A stretch of DNA of 64,000 bases from Yamagishiella unicocca (taxonomy: Eukaryota > Chlorophyta > Chlorophyceae > Chlamydomonadales > Volvocaceae). The DNA is taken from contig BDSL01000139.1 of NCBI GenBank assembly GCA_003116995.1, positions 124,001-188,000 of the forward strand, written 5' to 3'. The position numbers and the translations under genes were made by a program. Positions 8,924 through 18,355 of the stretch are shown one piece after another (position 1 is the first letter of the stretch; each line of letters begins with the position of its first letter). Below the pieces are notes generated by a model. It worked only from the letters and a program-made list of their open reading frames with translations, did no database searches and had not been told where the DNA came from.

Positions 8924-10919
8924 CTGACTGCCAGGCTGCATTGTCTCTCCCACTCGCCCTCCTGCGAACATTTCCTTACATCAGTCCCTAGGTTGCAAAT
9001 TACTGCTTCCAGCGTGCCTGGTCTAGTGTGGAGGCATATCTTACCTGGCTGTATCATGGGGCTGTCCCCATCCAAATCAGTCATGAGCACAACCTCATCG
9101 CGCCATGCCTTGCCACCTTGCTTAGAACGCCCTGTCATTCCAACAAACGATATTTACAATACTGCTTCACACACATGTTAACAAGCTTGTGAACTTACCC
9201 CGCTTGGCTGGTGTTGCACGGGCATCCAGCCCCACAGCATCGCTGACTGTCACATTGCGCTGTCCCCACTTCCTGCTGGGGCCAGCTTCCTCCCACCTTC
9301 CAATGGCCGGTGAAGAGCCACCACCACCTTGCCTGCCTGAATTCCCGCCCCCTGCTTGACCTGAACATACACGATGAATTAAACCACATCAGCTTGCAGC
9401 AACGCACAGTCAAAGGCATTCCAGCAAGCTTCTCTTGAACGTTACCCACCTTGTGTGGGTGATGCAGGAATAGACTGGATCACCTGTGCCCGCGCCAGAA
9501 CCTTCCGACTTGCCGCAGCTGCCTTCAAGCCATCCTGGTCACCTGAACATACAATAGACATAAACCATCCCTTCAAAGTCATGAATCTCAATTCATCCCC
9601 TGTCAATTATATGAAAGCAACATGGCAGGCTGCTGTCTGACATTATCAGACACCCTTCTATCTTGAGTTGGTCATTTTCCTTTTCCACATTTACGTGCAT
9701 TCACTTGCATTCACTTACCTTCCAGCGCCCGGTAAGGAATGACCATTCCTCGCCGGGAGATGTTCACCTCCTGTGCGTCCACAGCTACAAGGTAGATGTC
9801 CCGGGTTGGGACTACCACTTCGTAGTGTGATGAGTGTAGAACCATCATCAAACACTCTGTGGCAGGAAATGAGTATTCCGTCGTGTCTGACATGAAAGGA
9901 GCAAGGTCCGAAAACACCACCTCCATCATGCCGTCACAATTCTTGCTTGCCTCGAAAACAAGAATTGGCTTCGAACTTATGTCCAACAAACACCGCGCCG
10001 TAAATATTGTCTCCGGCACAGTGTATCGCTGCGTTCCTGACTGCGCGCCCACGTGCTGCTTTACCATCTGCAGCTCGCTCAAACGGCTTCTCTTATTCTT
10101 CTCGTCCTCCGAAGATTTCGGCACAATTGCCTCGTACCGCTTGATAGCGGCGTCAAGCTTCGCGGCGGTACCAGCACGCATGCCCTCCGCAGTGCCAAAC
10201 TCCTGCACGAACGAACACAACAACGCAAATTAACATATAATATCTGACATTACACTCTTGATTACTCTTTGCGACACGCGCGACATTACGTATCTAACTT
10301 CAATCCACACAATATCCTAAGCCTCATTGACCAGCCCTCTCTAACAGCCCCACCCCGTTCTTGTCCAACCCAACAAAGTTTTAAGTGTGCATTCAGTAGT
10401 GCACGCTTTCCACATCCCGAGCGAGCCCATGGCCTGACCTCCATCCCCTGACACCGAACTTACTGGCTTCGATACTTTGCCGCCCAGCAAGGCTGCTCCC
10501 TCAATCAATGCATGAAACTGGCAGTTACCGTCCGCGCGGACGTCCATTATGGCAAGCCCGGTATCTTTCAGTAACTGCTCCTTGCCGTCCATGCCAACTG
10601 CCGCTGCATCCACTCCGTGCTTGCCCATCTGCGACACAACCAACAAGGACCGACCTTGTGCATAAATTCGACAGCCTACCTTGCATTCCATCGCCATTGC
10701 CAACAGCGCTCTCACCTGTCGAACCCTCTCGATGCCAGCAATGCGTACGTGCACCTTTACGCCCGCTTCTTGGCTTGCACGCAACACAGCGCGGCCAGCC
10801 GCCTGGCCTACCGCTTTTGTCGACTCGTGCAGAGAAGGCAACCTCAACTCCCTCTCGCCGGGTAGGTCCTCTCCGTAAGGTTCTGGGCTGGGCGACGCAC
10901 ACAGGACTCGCTCGTCCAT
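8897..10919 (-). CDS. OTU-type cysteine protease (probable deubiquitinase), 6 exons, 448 aa
   Basis: Exons in transcript order: 10464-10919, 9719-10202, 9450-9542, 9199-9360, 9045-9131, 8897-8961. All have GT/AG borders and the phases close. The ATG at 10919 sits in an AAAATGG context. The OTU signature ADGNCQFHAL (Cys133, Asp130) ends exon 1, and the catalytic His is in HSSHYEVVV (His278). OTU enzymes usually cleave ubiquitin chains; the true substrate here is unknown. Exons 3-6 encode a Gly/Ser-rich, probably disordered tail. The last codons and stop fall inside the 226-bp repeat, so the C-terminus may have been set by retroelement insertion. OTU domains also occur in some algal mobile elements, so host or transposon origin is open. 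Confidence 0.75.
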
Positions 10920-11740
10920 TTTTACAATATTTCCGAAATTACAATGTCGGTATCAAAAGCTTTATGTCCTTCTTGGCTTCTGACACACTACCTATTGCAA
11001 CTAATCATGCTTGTAGTCTGGCCCTGTACGGCCTTCCATGTATTCATGACGCCCCACGCTGGCTGCTGGCTACCATGCCTTTAAGCGGAATGGCAAATGC
11101 TTCCATCATCTTTCTTCATACTTCCGCTCATTACCTACAAACAAACCCCTTCCACATCTCCCACCCCACCAAAAGACCGGTGCTTACATCCGCACGCGTT
11201 CAATTCCAACTTGCGCCGATATGTTCTATGCATATGCCCTACATTCAAAAACATTAAACAAAAACTTGTTCCATGTCAGATTTGAACCTCCACCCCTGCC
11301 CCCTGACAGCTGTCACGACACCCAATTCCCTGACATCTGTCATTCCTCACCATCCCCATCACTTTCCTCCTACCTGCACAACACGCTGTGTGTCGTGACA
11401 CTGTAACGCGGTCTCTCTCTCTCACAGCTGTCACGACACAGCGCGTAACCATCACAGCGCGTGCAGAGTGCGTTGGTTGCCGTACGCTAAGGGCATGAGT
11501 TGCGCCCTGCGGTTAGCGTTGTCTGGTAGATGTAGTTACACGGCTTTGATTGCCGGTAATTACGGTAGTTATATTAGAGCTATCGTTACAGTAGATGTGA
11601 AGCCAACGGACACATGTGCATGTGTCGGCAGCATTGGTAGATGTGCTCCAGGGATGGCAGTTAGCCACGTTCGGGAGCGCACCTAGGCCCGCTGCCTGGA
11701 ATGCCCAGGCAGCGGAGTTTGTCGCCACAAACTAACAAAG
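10920..11740. other. Non-coding stretch with short inverted and direct repeats
   Basis: I see no supported gene. CACGACAC/GTGTCGTG motifs recur several times. A hairpin-capable segment lies at about 11381-11447, with arms of about 18 bases (one indel) around a loop of about 29. A 28-bp sequence at 11374-11401 recurs exactly at 11962-11989. This looks like mobile-element termini, but no transposase is attached. Confidence 0.4.
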
Positions 11741-11989
11741 TCTGGAAGAAACAGCCCTGTACTGACACATCGCTGTAAGACTAGTGCGTACCTCCGCCCA
11801 TTCTCTCAATAGCATCCACAACTTGCACGTCGCAGTGTGTTGATTGCTCAGTCTTTTCGCTCTCTTCACCCAAGAGCCGACGCACGCGCGTCGGTGCCGC
11901 GTCCGGCAGCCAGGCGGCCTCTGGGGCAGCGAATCCTCAGTCTTCCGTAGGCTCACCCGCCCTGCACAACACGCTGTGTGTCGTGACAC
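11374..11989. repeat. Exact 28-bp direct repeat flanking about 560 bp
   Basis: The 28 bases at 11374-11401 (starting CTGCACAACACG, ending GTCGTGACAC) are repeated exactly at 11962-11989. They could be short terminal repeats or a duplication scar. Confidence 0.7.
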
Positions 11990-12530
11990 GCTCATACATG
12001 GCGCGGTACAATCTGACTCTCCGCTGTGACCATCAATGCGCCACTTCTGCACGCATCTTGTCTTGGACATGATCCACACACTCGGCATGCAGATCTTGGT
12101 CTCCGTCTCCTTGGCCCGTTGCCTCTTGTTCATCATGGGCCACAGGACTCGTTTCCATCTCTTTCGCCGCTTCCGTGGCGGGCGAGGGCGTGCCCACACA
12201 GTTGCACCGTTGGCCCGCGGCACCCATGGCGGGCTCTTGCGGATCACCTCCCGCCACAGCCAGATATCCCTGCGCATCCGCTGGCACAGCCGGCGCAGCA
12301 TGCGCCATGTGTTTGTCCCGCAGAGCAGACCCCAGCGTACGCTGTGGTTGATCGTGTGCAGACTGTGAGAGACGGTGCGGAAGTGCACGGTTGGGCCCAA
12401 GGCCACCACCCGCGTCTCAGTCAGGTAGCCCTCCTTGCAGCGCGCACAGGTTGTGGAGGTCCCATACTCGCTGCACATCTCCACGTGGAACCAGCGACTA
12501 GCGCGCTCCGGGACATCAATGAATGTTGAA
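11740..12530 (-). pseudogene. Remnant with TnpB/Fanzor-like zinc ribbon
   Basis: A minus-strand frame around 12484 reads WFHVEMCSEYGTSTTCARC. This matches the RuvC-II/zinc-ribbon junction of the TnpB/Fanzor family (Glu, then TS, then CxxC). About 40 residues on is HSVRWGLLC. The RuvC-III Asp motif expected after it is not found in frame, though a nearby frame reads RDKHMAHAA. No RuvC-I domain lies upstream; the trypsin-like ORF begins there instead. A separate frame at 11770-11930 (EESEKTEQ.., VVDAIERMGG before GTACGC) looks like an exon end of unknown gene. I read this as a decayed nuclease C-terminus. The family match rests on one short motif. Confidence 0.4.
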
Positions 12531-12569
12531 GTTTGAAAAAAACTTACTTTTCGCGCATGGACGCTTTGG

Positions 12570-13361
12570 TCACTTGCTTCGGCAAAGTGTCCGAATTACA
12601 ATTGCGCTAGCTGTAATTCCTGGCAACGCGTCTCCGCAGGTCTGCAGGAACACTTTGATGCCTTGGGCGGGAATGGCGGTCACCTGCTTGCTACCGTTAG
12701 GGTCGTGCCCGGCTAGCACCATGCCTATCAGGAAGCCGTCCATGTTCAGGATGGGGCTGCCGGAGTACCCTGGCTCGGCGTACGTGTCGATGGTGAAGGA
12801 ACCGAAGGGCGATCGGGCGCCACCCATGAAGCCAACGCTCGAAACGGTGAAGCTCAGTTGCGGAGCATCCCGTCCAGCGAAGCCAATCACGTAGGCGCTG
12901 TCACCGGTAGCTGCCACGGAGCCGTGCGGTCGTGGCGGGTGCGCGGGCTGCTGCGGGCATATGAAGACGGCCACGTCGCAGACGGCGTTTTCAGGCGGGA
13001 CCTGTTGCCGCTGCCCCGACTTCACCAGCTCGATGGGGACCTGGGCGTTGAAGGCACTGCCGTCGCTCATCAATGCAAAGAAATCCGTTGCACCGCTTTC
13101 AAGACCGTGTGCGCAAGTAAGAATGTAGGGACCGCTGTCGGAGTAGAAGAAGCCGTTGAGGTAAATCACTGGCTCCAGGTCCGAAGGGCTCTCCTGCCGA
13201 CGTCTACAGCCAACTATCTTCACAACTAAGTTCTTGCTGCAGTTGAAGATCAGCTTGCGCCGCTCCTGCTCCATCGCCGCGAAAGAGCGCCCGATCTCAT
13301 AGTCAATAGGAAACCCCATAGCGCCACGCAGCAAGTTGTAACACAGCTTTTGGTAACCCAT
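12570..13361 (-). CDS. Trypsin-like serine protease, 263 aa
   Basis: One uninterrupted ORF with ATG at 13361. The catalytic triad of a chymotrypsin/HtrA-type fold is visible: His in LTCAHGLE, Asp in CDVAVF, and Ser in PGYSGSPI with its oxyanion Gly. The DTYAEPGYSGSP strand is typical of stand-alone trypsin-like domains. There is no signal peptide and no PDZ domain, so a cytosolic or polyprotein-processing role is more likely than a secreted one; that is inference. It lies on the same strand between the broken Fanzor gene and the OTU protease gene. Whether it is cargo of a mobile element cannot be decided here. Confidence 0.75.
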   Translation of the reverse strand: MGYQKLCYNLLRGAMGFPIDYEIGRSFAAMEQERRKLIFNCSKNLVVKIVGCRRRQESPSDLEPVIYLNGFFYSDSGPYILTCAHGLESGATDFFALMSDGSAFNAQVPIELVKSGQRQQVPPENAVCDVAVFICPQQPAHPPRPHGSVAATGDSAYVIGFAGRDAPQLSFTVSSVGFMGGARSPFGSFTIDTYAEPGYSGSPILNMDGFLIGMVLAGHDPNGSKQVTAIPAQGIKVFLQTCGDALPGITASAIVIRTLCRSK

Positions 13362-13617
13362 TTACCATCGCGTACGTTAAAAAAGCAGATATAAACCGCC
13401 ACTTAAAACCGCTACGACACAGGCCAGTATTCAATACCTCCCTCACACAGGTGTCCGAATTTGATCTGCGGAGACTGTAAGTGACATTTCGAGCCTCATA
13501 CAAGTCCAATCCAAAAGACAAGTCCAATCCTTACAGACGTGCTCATTCAAAATGACACACGCTCCTGTAAACAAATTGTCCTGGAACGCATTGCATATGT
13601 GACAAGGCGCTATATCC
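13362..13617 (-). other. Spacer downstream of the Fanzor gene; possible guide-RNA region
   Basis: These 256 bases separate the Fanzor stop from the protease ATG. In TnpB/Fanzor systems the guide RNA typically overlaps the 3' end of the nuclease gene or lies just past it. I see no obvious strong hairpin by eye, so the role is only positional inference. Confidence 0.2.
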
Positions 13618-15434
13618 CTAGCTCACTCTGCAACTTTCCAGGAGTCCTTTTTTCTGCGTGTGCCTGGTCCGACGAAAGCAGTCCGGCCTGCCGACATTCA
13701 GCAGCTCCAGACACCTCAGACCCGCAATCGCACGCGCCGACTCCACGTCCCGGTCGAAGTACATGCGCCGTTCTGGGCAGAACCGCAGTCCCCCGACACT
13801 CTGGGTAACGCAGAGGCTGGCCATCCGCTGCCGCCCCAGCACCATTGCCGTTGCCTCCATCCTCGGCTCCACCCCCTCATCGCCCCCACTATCGGCATCC
13901 CCGCCTCCTCCTGATGCCTCCTTGACACGTGTCGCATGACCAGCGGCGCCTCCACGCAGCCGCCTCGTCGCTGCTTGGCCTTTTCCCGCATGCTCCGCAG
14001 CTTGTCCTGCACCAGCGCCACCTTGTCTGCCAGCACATGCGGCGGATGCTGAGCCGGCATGTGAGCCAGCATCTCACGGCCACCGCGGCCATAGGTCTTG
14101 TACACTACCTCCTTTCTGACGCCCGTCTGGAACGACACCTTGGTGGTGTTGTACTCATCGGTTAGCACCACGTTGGTGGGGCCGAAGGTACGCTGGCATG
14201 ATCGGAAGGCTTCACCAACAGGAGCGGCCATCTCCCCGCGCCCAGTGCACGCCATGGACTGGACCGCCGAGCCGTACGCCACCTCCGTCTTCTCGGAGAG
14301 CTCCTGGGCGTCCTTCCGCAGGCGGGCAAAGAAGCTGTCCACGGCGCTCTTCTTGCCACGAAAGCGGCTCATGTTGGCGCACGCCTCGCGGGTCTCCATG
14401 GCGAGCGCCCACCAGCGGTCCTTGAACACCGAGTAGGCCTAGATGTAGGCCAGCACCTGTGCTGACACGGATGCTTTGAGCGCCCCGCCTTGGGCGGTGA
14501 GCGAGTGGAACTCGTCCGCGAGCACGCGCAACCGCCCCGCCTGCCAGGCATTCTCGTTGCGGATGCCGCTCTCCGTGTAGTACTGGCCGCGCGTAAACTT
14601 CCAGGTGTGCTTCTTGCCGGCTGCATCAATGCAGACGACAGTTGCGATGGAGCAGCGGCCAGGGTCCAGGCCCAGGACCAGCGTGTCGTCCACCACCGTG
14701 TTGCGAGTGCGGTCATAGTCATTGCAGGGCGGCAGGGCCTCACGAGCAGCTTTCTCGGCCGCATCACGTTCGGCGCGCCACTGCTTCTTGGTCTTTCTGG
14801 GCGCTTCGGTCTTGCGCACCTCAGCACGCGCCTTCTCAATATCGTCCTTGGCTTTGCGCCAGGCCTCTCTCTTCTCCTTCCACGCGGCGTTGCTCATGTC
14901 CTGGGGACACTGCCCGAGAGCTTTGGGCATGGGTAGCTGTTTGTTGAGGGCCCGGACGGGATCCTTGGGGGCGCCCTTGGTCATCAGGGTTGTGTACCCA
15001 GGGTTTTCCTGCTGGAAGGTCTTGAGCCGAGCCCGGTACTCGTCCCACCCCGCCTTCTCCTCCCTGTACCGCTCCTGCGCCATCGCCCTGGATGGCTTAG
15101 TGGGAGGAGGTTGGTACGGCTCCTGCAGGCACCACCTGGCCACATTGTACAACGTTGTGGGGTCCAGCACCACGTGTGCCCGGGCAACACTCCACACGGG
15201 CGTCATCATCAGCAGCCGAGCGTTGAGCGCAGCGAAGCGTTGCTGAAGCCACCACTGGAAGCGCATCCGGTTGGAGTAGCTAATTTTCGTGTACGAGGTG
15301 AGGACCTCGTCAGCGGCGAGCCCCAGCTCGGAGCGAACCTCAACGACGAACGCCTTGAGTGCGTTGGGCCGGCTGTCAGGGACCTCATTTTCCTGAAGTG
15401 CATCGAGTAGCTCCCAGTCCTTCACCTGCTGCTG
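13618..15434 (-). pseudogene. Fanzor-type RuvC RNA-guided nuclease, broken by TAG and a frame change
   Basis: The first frame runs 15425 (GTG, just after CAG, so probably an exon start rather than an initiator) to a TAG at 14439-14441. Translation resumes in the same frame after the TAG and reaches about 13960; the C-terminus continues in a shifted frame to a TAG at 13618. RuvC-I is LGLDPGRCS (Asp codon 14664-14666), followed by the Fanzor hallmark TRGQYYTESGI. RuvC-II is VVLTDEYNTTK (Glu codon 14154-14156), preceded by VAYGSAVQ. RuvC-III is LRFCPERRMYFDRDVESA (Asp codon 13747-13749). All three acidic residues are kept, but the usual first CxxC after DE.TT is replaced by VSF. Fanzors are eukaryotic TnpB relatives guided by an RNA encoded near the element end. 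One nonsense codon plus one frame change in an otherwise intact gene suggests recent inactivation; an intron could explain the frame change but not the TAG. Confidence 0.8.
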
Positions 15435-15775
15435 TTTTGTGTGAAATATCGAGGTAAGAACCCGTGAAAAGGGGGCAGTTAATGTGTTGAGAGTGTCGGC
15501 CGGTTATGCTTTGCGCAGGCTCGGGGTGAAATACTTGTAGTCAACAACCTGGTTTCCGAATCGATCATGCTTTGTGTGTCACCAGAAAAAATGTTTTAAT
15601 ACTTGACCTAGCAGTGTCCCACAATTTTTGGCTCGGACTGTATGTTAGCTGGTTTAATTGCTCGTTTGCCTGGCAAAAGGGTCTGGCTGTCAGCGAACAA
15701 CGCAATTGCAGCAGTCCGGGCAGGGTGGTGTTGAAAAACACCGGTTTAATTGCTCCAGCGAGGCGATGCAGGCGC
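15435..15775. other. Gap between Fanzor and coiled-coil ORFs
   Basis: The Fanzor frame stays open for some codons into this stretch, but no ATG with good context was found. A pyrimidine-rich run before CAGCAGCAG at 15426-15434 would suit a 3' splice site. Nothing else is recognised. Confidence 0.3.
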
Positions 15776-16357
15776 CTACAGCGTCATCTGCGCGAAGTTG
15801 AGCTGGGTATTGGTGATGCCCAGGAGTCGGGCGAGCTTGAGCCTCCGCGCCCGCGACTTTGACGAGTACTCGTTGTCGTCGGTCTCGCTCTCGCTCTCGC
15901 TTGCACCCTCATACTGCCGCAGCAGCGCCTTGGACTTGCTCCTGTTCCAGGTGTTCCGCTGACCGTCGGGCAGAGATTCGTTGCCCGCAACCAGGAGCTG
16001 CTGGATCGATTCCGGAAAGTCCACCCTTGGCATGGAACCGTCCGGTCGAGGTACCACCTGCAGACGGTCGCTCCGCGTTGCTGCCGCGTTCTGCTGCGTC
16101 GCGACAAGGATGTCGACCTTGACCATCGTCTTGTCCACCTTCGTGGAGAGGTCATCCACCTTCGTGGAGAGGCCATCCACCTTCGTGGAGAGGCCGTCCA
16201 CCTTCGTGGAGAGGCCGTCCACCTTCGTGGAGAGGCCATCCACCTTCGTGGAGAGGCCATCCACCCTCGTGGAGAGGCCCGCCAACCCGTCTTTGATGGG
16301 CTTGAGGGCGTCCTCCAAAAGCTGCTTGATTTGCTCAATAGAAATGTTCTGAGACAT
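15776..16357 (-). CDS. Coiled-coil protein with seven-residue tandem repeats, 193 aa
   Basis: The ATG at 16357 opens a 193-codon ORF. Residues 25-75 are seven near-identical heptads of the type GLSTKVD, encoded by 21-bp repeats, predicting a parallel coiled coil that could oligomerise. A basic/acidic tail with SESESETDDNEYSSKSRARR follows. It lies 350 bp upstream of the first recognisable Fanzor frame on the same strand. It could be a separate accessory protein or a 5' exon of the same transcript; no splice junction with matching phase was obvious. I do not recognise a family. Confidence 0.55.
   Translation of the reverse strand: MSQNISIEQIKQLLEDALKPIKDGLAGLSTRVDGLSTKVDGLSTKVDGLSTKVDGLSTKVDGLSTKVDDLSTKVDKTMVKVDILVATQQNAAATRSDRLQVVPRPDGSMPRVDFPESIQQLLVAGNESLPDGQRNTWNRSKSKALLRQYEGASESESETDDNEYSSKSRARRLKLARLLGITNTQLNFAQMTL
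16134..16280. repeat. 21-bp tandem repeat (7 units) inside the coiled-coil ORF
   Basis: Units of CCACCTTCGTGGAGAGGCCAT type with one or two substitutions each; each unit is one heptad. Confidence 0.9.
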
Positions 16358-17240
16358 GTTGGGAAAGGACTAATGCAGGTCTTGTAAGATATAGGCGAGA
16401 AATGTAGCACGAGGAACGCGATAAAGGCAAGAATAGTAGCTCAGGTGGTTGGAAGAAAGAGGCCCAGAGGAATCGCTTGGGTAGCAGGCACGCAATTAGT
16501 AACAATTAATTGGCGTCTCTTGGCGTCCTGGGGTAAAACGTCTACGATTTACGATTTATTACATGTCGTACTGGCTCGCGCCAGTAGCATGCGTCCCCCC
16601 ATAACGGAGGCAAATTTTCGGTAGTGTAGGCATGCTTTTTTATTATTCGCGGCCGTAGGCCGCGCGAAATTATTTTGGGGAACAGCGAGAACTACTAATT
16701 TCTTCATCGGATTCAACGAATCGGCCTGAGAGAGGCGAATTTTCACCCACGCGCCAATGCCATATTTCCAACGAGTTAGGCATATGAAAGCTGTCATTTC
16801 ATGTAAGGATTGGCGAGGGTGAAAGTGTTCCAGTAGGCCGGAAACCCACTGAGATTTATTCCTACTGGTAAGCGCACATGCATATATCGAAATGCAGGCG
16901 GGTTTGATTTTTAAAGCTCAGAAGGTCTGAAGTGCGTTGACAACGAAAGGACGATGTGCCTCGACACCTGTCAGCAAGTGCGTTGACCGCGACTCCCTTG
17001 AGTCTGACAAAACAATGTCCATAATAATTTGTAAACGATATCACTAAGGCTATGTAGAAGCATTGTGGTTCAGAACCCGTTGGCAATCATTTTCCGCAAC
17101 CGAATGGTCAACATTCTGCTCTTACGCACAGTTCAGCCTTTCCAGAGCGCATATAACATTGCTGTTTGTCAGTTCATAGTCATTTTAGCCAATTATCCAA
17201 AACACAAAGGGATGGGAGCCTATGACCTGGGTAAAAACTC
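16358..17240. other. Intergenic, no gene recognised
   Basis: AT-richer than its surroundings. It contains a short palindrome at about 16646-16668 (CGCGGCCGTAGGCCGCG core) and no convincing ORF. Confidence 0.4.
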
Positions 17241-17243
17241 GGA

Positions 17244-17965
17244 CCTGACCACCGAGACAGGGATTGCTCTTCGGGTTTCAGCAAGGCCCCCCCCCCCCCG
17301 CGCCACACCAGTATCATACTAGCTACAAGTTGGGCGCGGCGATGGAAGCCTTGGGTCACGTACGGCAACACACGAGCACTTCCCCCTTCCCGCCCCACCA
17401 GCAACAAGGGAGTGGCCTGACCACCGAGACAGGGATTCCTCTTCGGTTTTAAGCCAGAACACCCCCCGCGCCACACGAGCTATGTAGTATCATACTAGCT
17501 ACAAGTTGGGCGCGGCGATGGAAGCCTAGGGTCACGTACGGCAACACACGAGCACTTCCCCCTTCCCGCCCCATCAGCAACAAGGGAGTGGCCTGACCAC
17601 CGAGACAGGGATTCCTCTTCGGTTTTAAGCCAGAACACCCCCCGCGCCACACCAGCTATGTAGTATCATACTAGGTACTAATTGGGTGCGGCGATGGAAG
17701 CCTTGGGTTACGTACGGCAACACACGAGCACTTCCCCCTTCCCGCCCCACCAGCAACAAGGGAGTGGCCTGACCACCGAGACAGGGATTCCTGTTCGGTT
17801 TCAAGCCAGAACACTCCCCGCGCCACACCAGCTATGTAGTATCATACTAGGTACTAATTGGGTGCGGCGATGGAAGCCTTGGGTTACGTACGGCAACACA
17901 CGAGCACTTCCCCCTTCCCGCCCCACCAGCAACAAGGGAGCGGCCTGACCGCCGAGACTGGGATT
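17244..17965. repeat. 176-bp tandem satellite, four units
   Basis: The start CCTGACCACCGAGACAGGGA occurs at 17244, 17416, 17592 and 17768, and a diverged copy at 17944. Spacing is 172, 176, 176 and 176 bases. Units are highly similar, with a C/G-rich block and a GTAGTATCATACTAG palindrome-like core. No ORF is conserved among units. Confidence 0.9.
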
Positions 17966-18355
17966 GCTCTTGAATGCGCTGATAGTATTTCAATGCCTGT
18001 CTTTGAGTGGATGAACATAAAAGCGACGCAAGATAATTAACATACGTTACATGTGGCGCCAGCTGCCTTTTTCCACAATGTGGGCGTGACAACGATAAGG
18101 AGGTATCTTCAGGAAAGCGGGGGCAACCCGTTAAGTCGCAGGCTGTGCCTAATATCGCTGCACACGATGTAGCCCACGGCCGGTAGCAATTGGCGACGGA
18201 CTGAACCGTCACCGTTACACCAGCCTACATCTTTCCAAGTATTTCCTTCCTGTCAACCTGAACAGGACCCAATCCGTCGAAAACCCCAACCAACTGCTCT
18301 TCTAGCAAACCCACAGTGCAAGTCAGCCCATCCCTGCACCAATGCTGCAAGGGAC

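Noticed and set aside
17244..17965. CRISPR-like array
   Set aside because: Whole 176-bp units are repeated without variable spacers, so it is a satellite in a eukaryotic genome.
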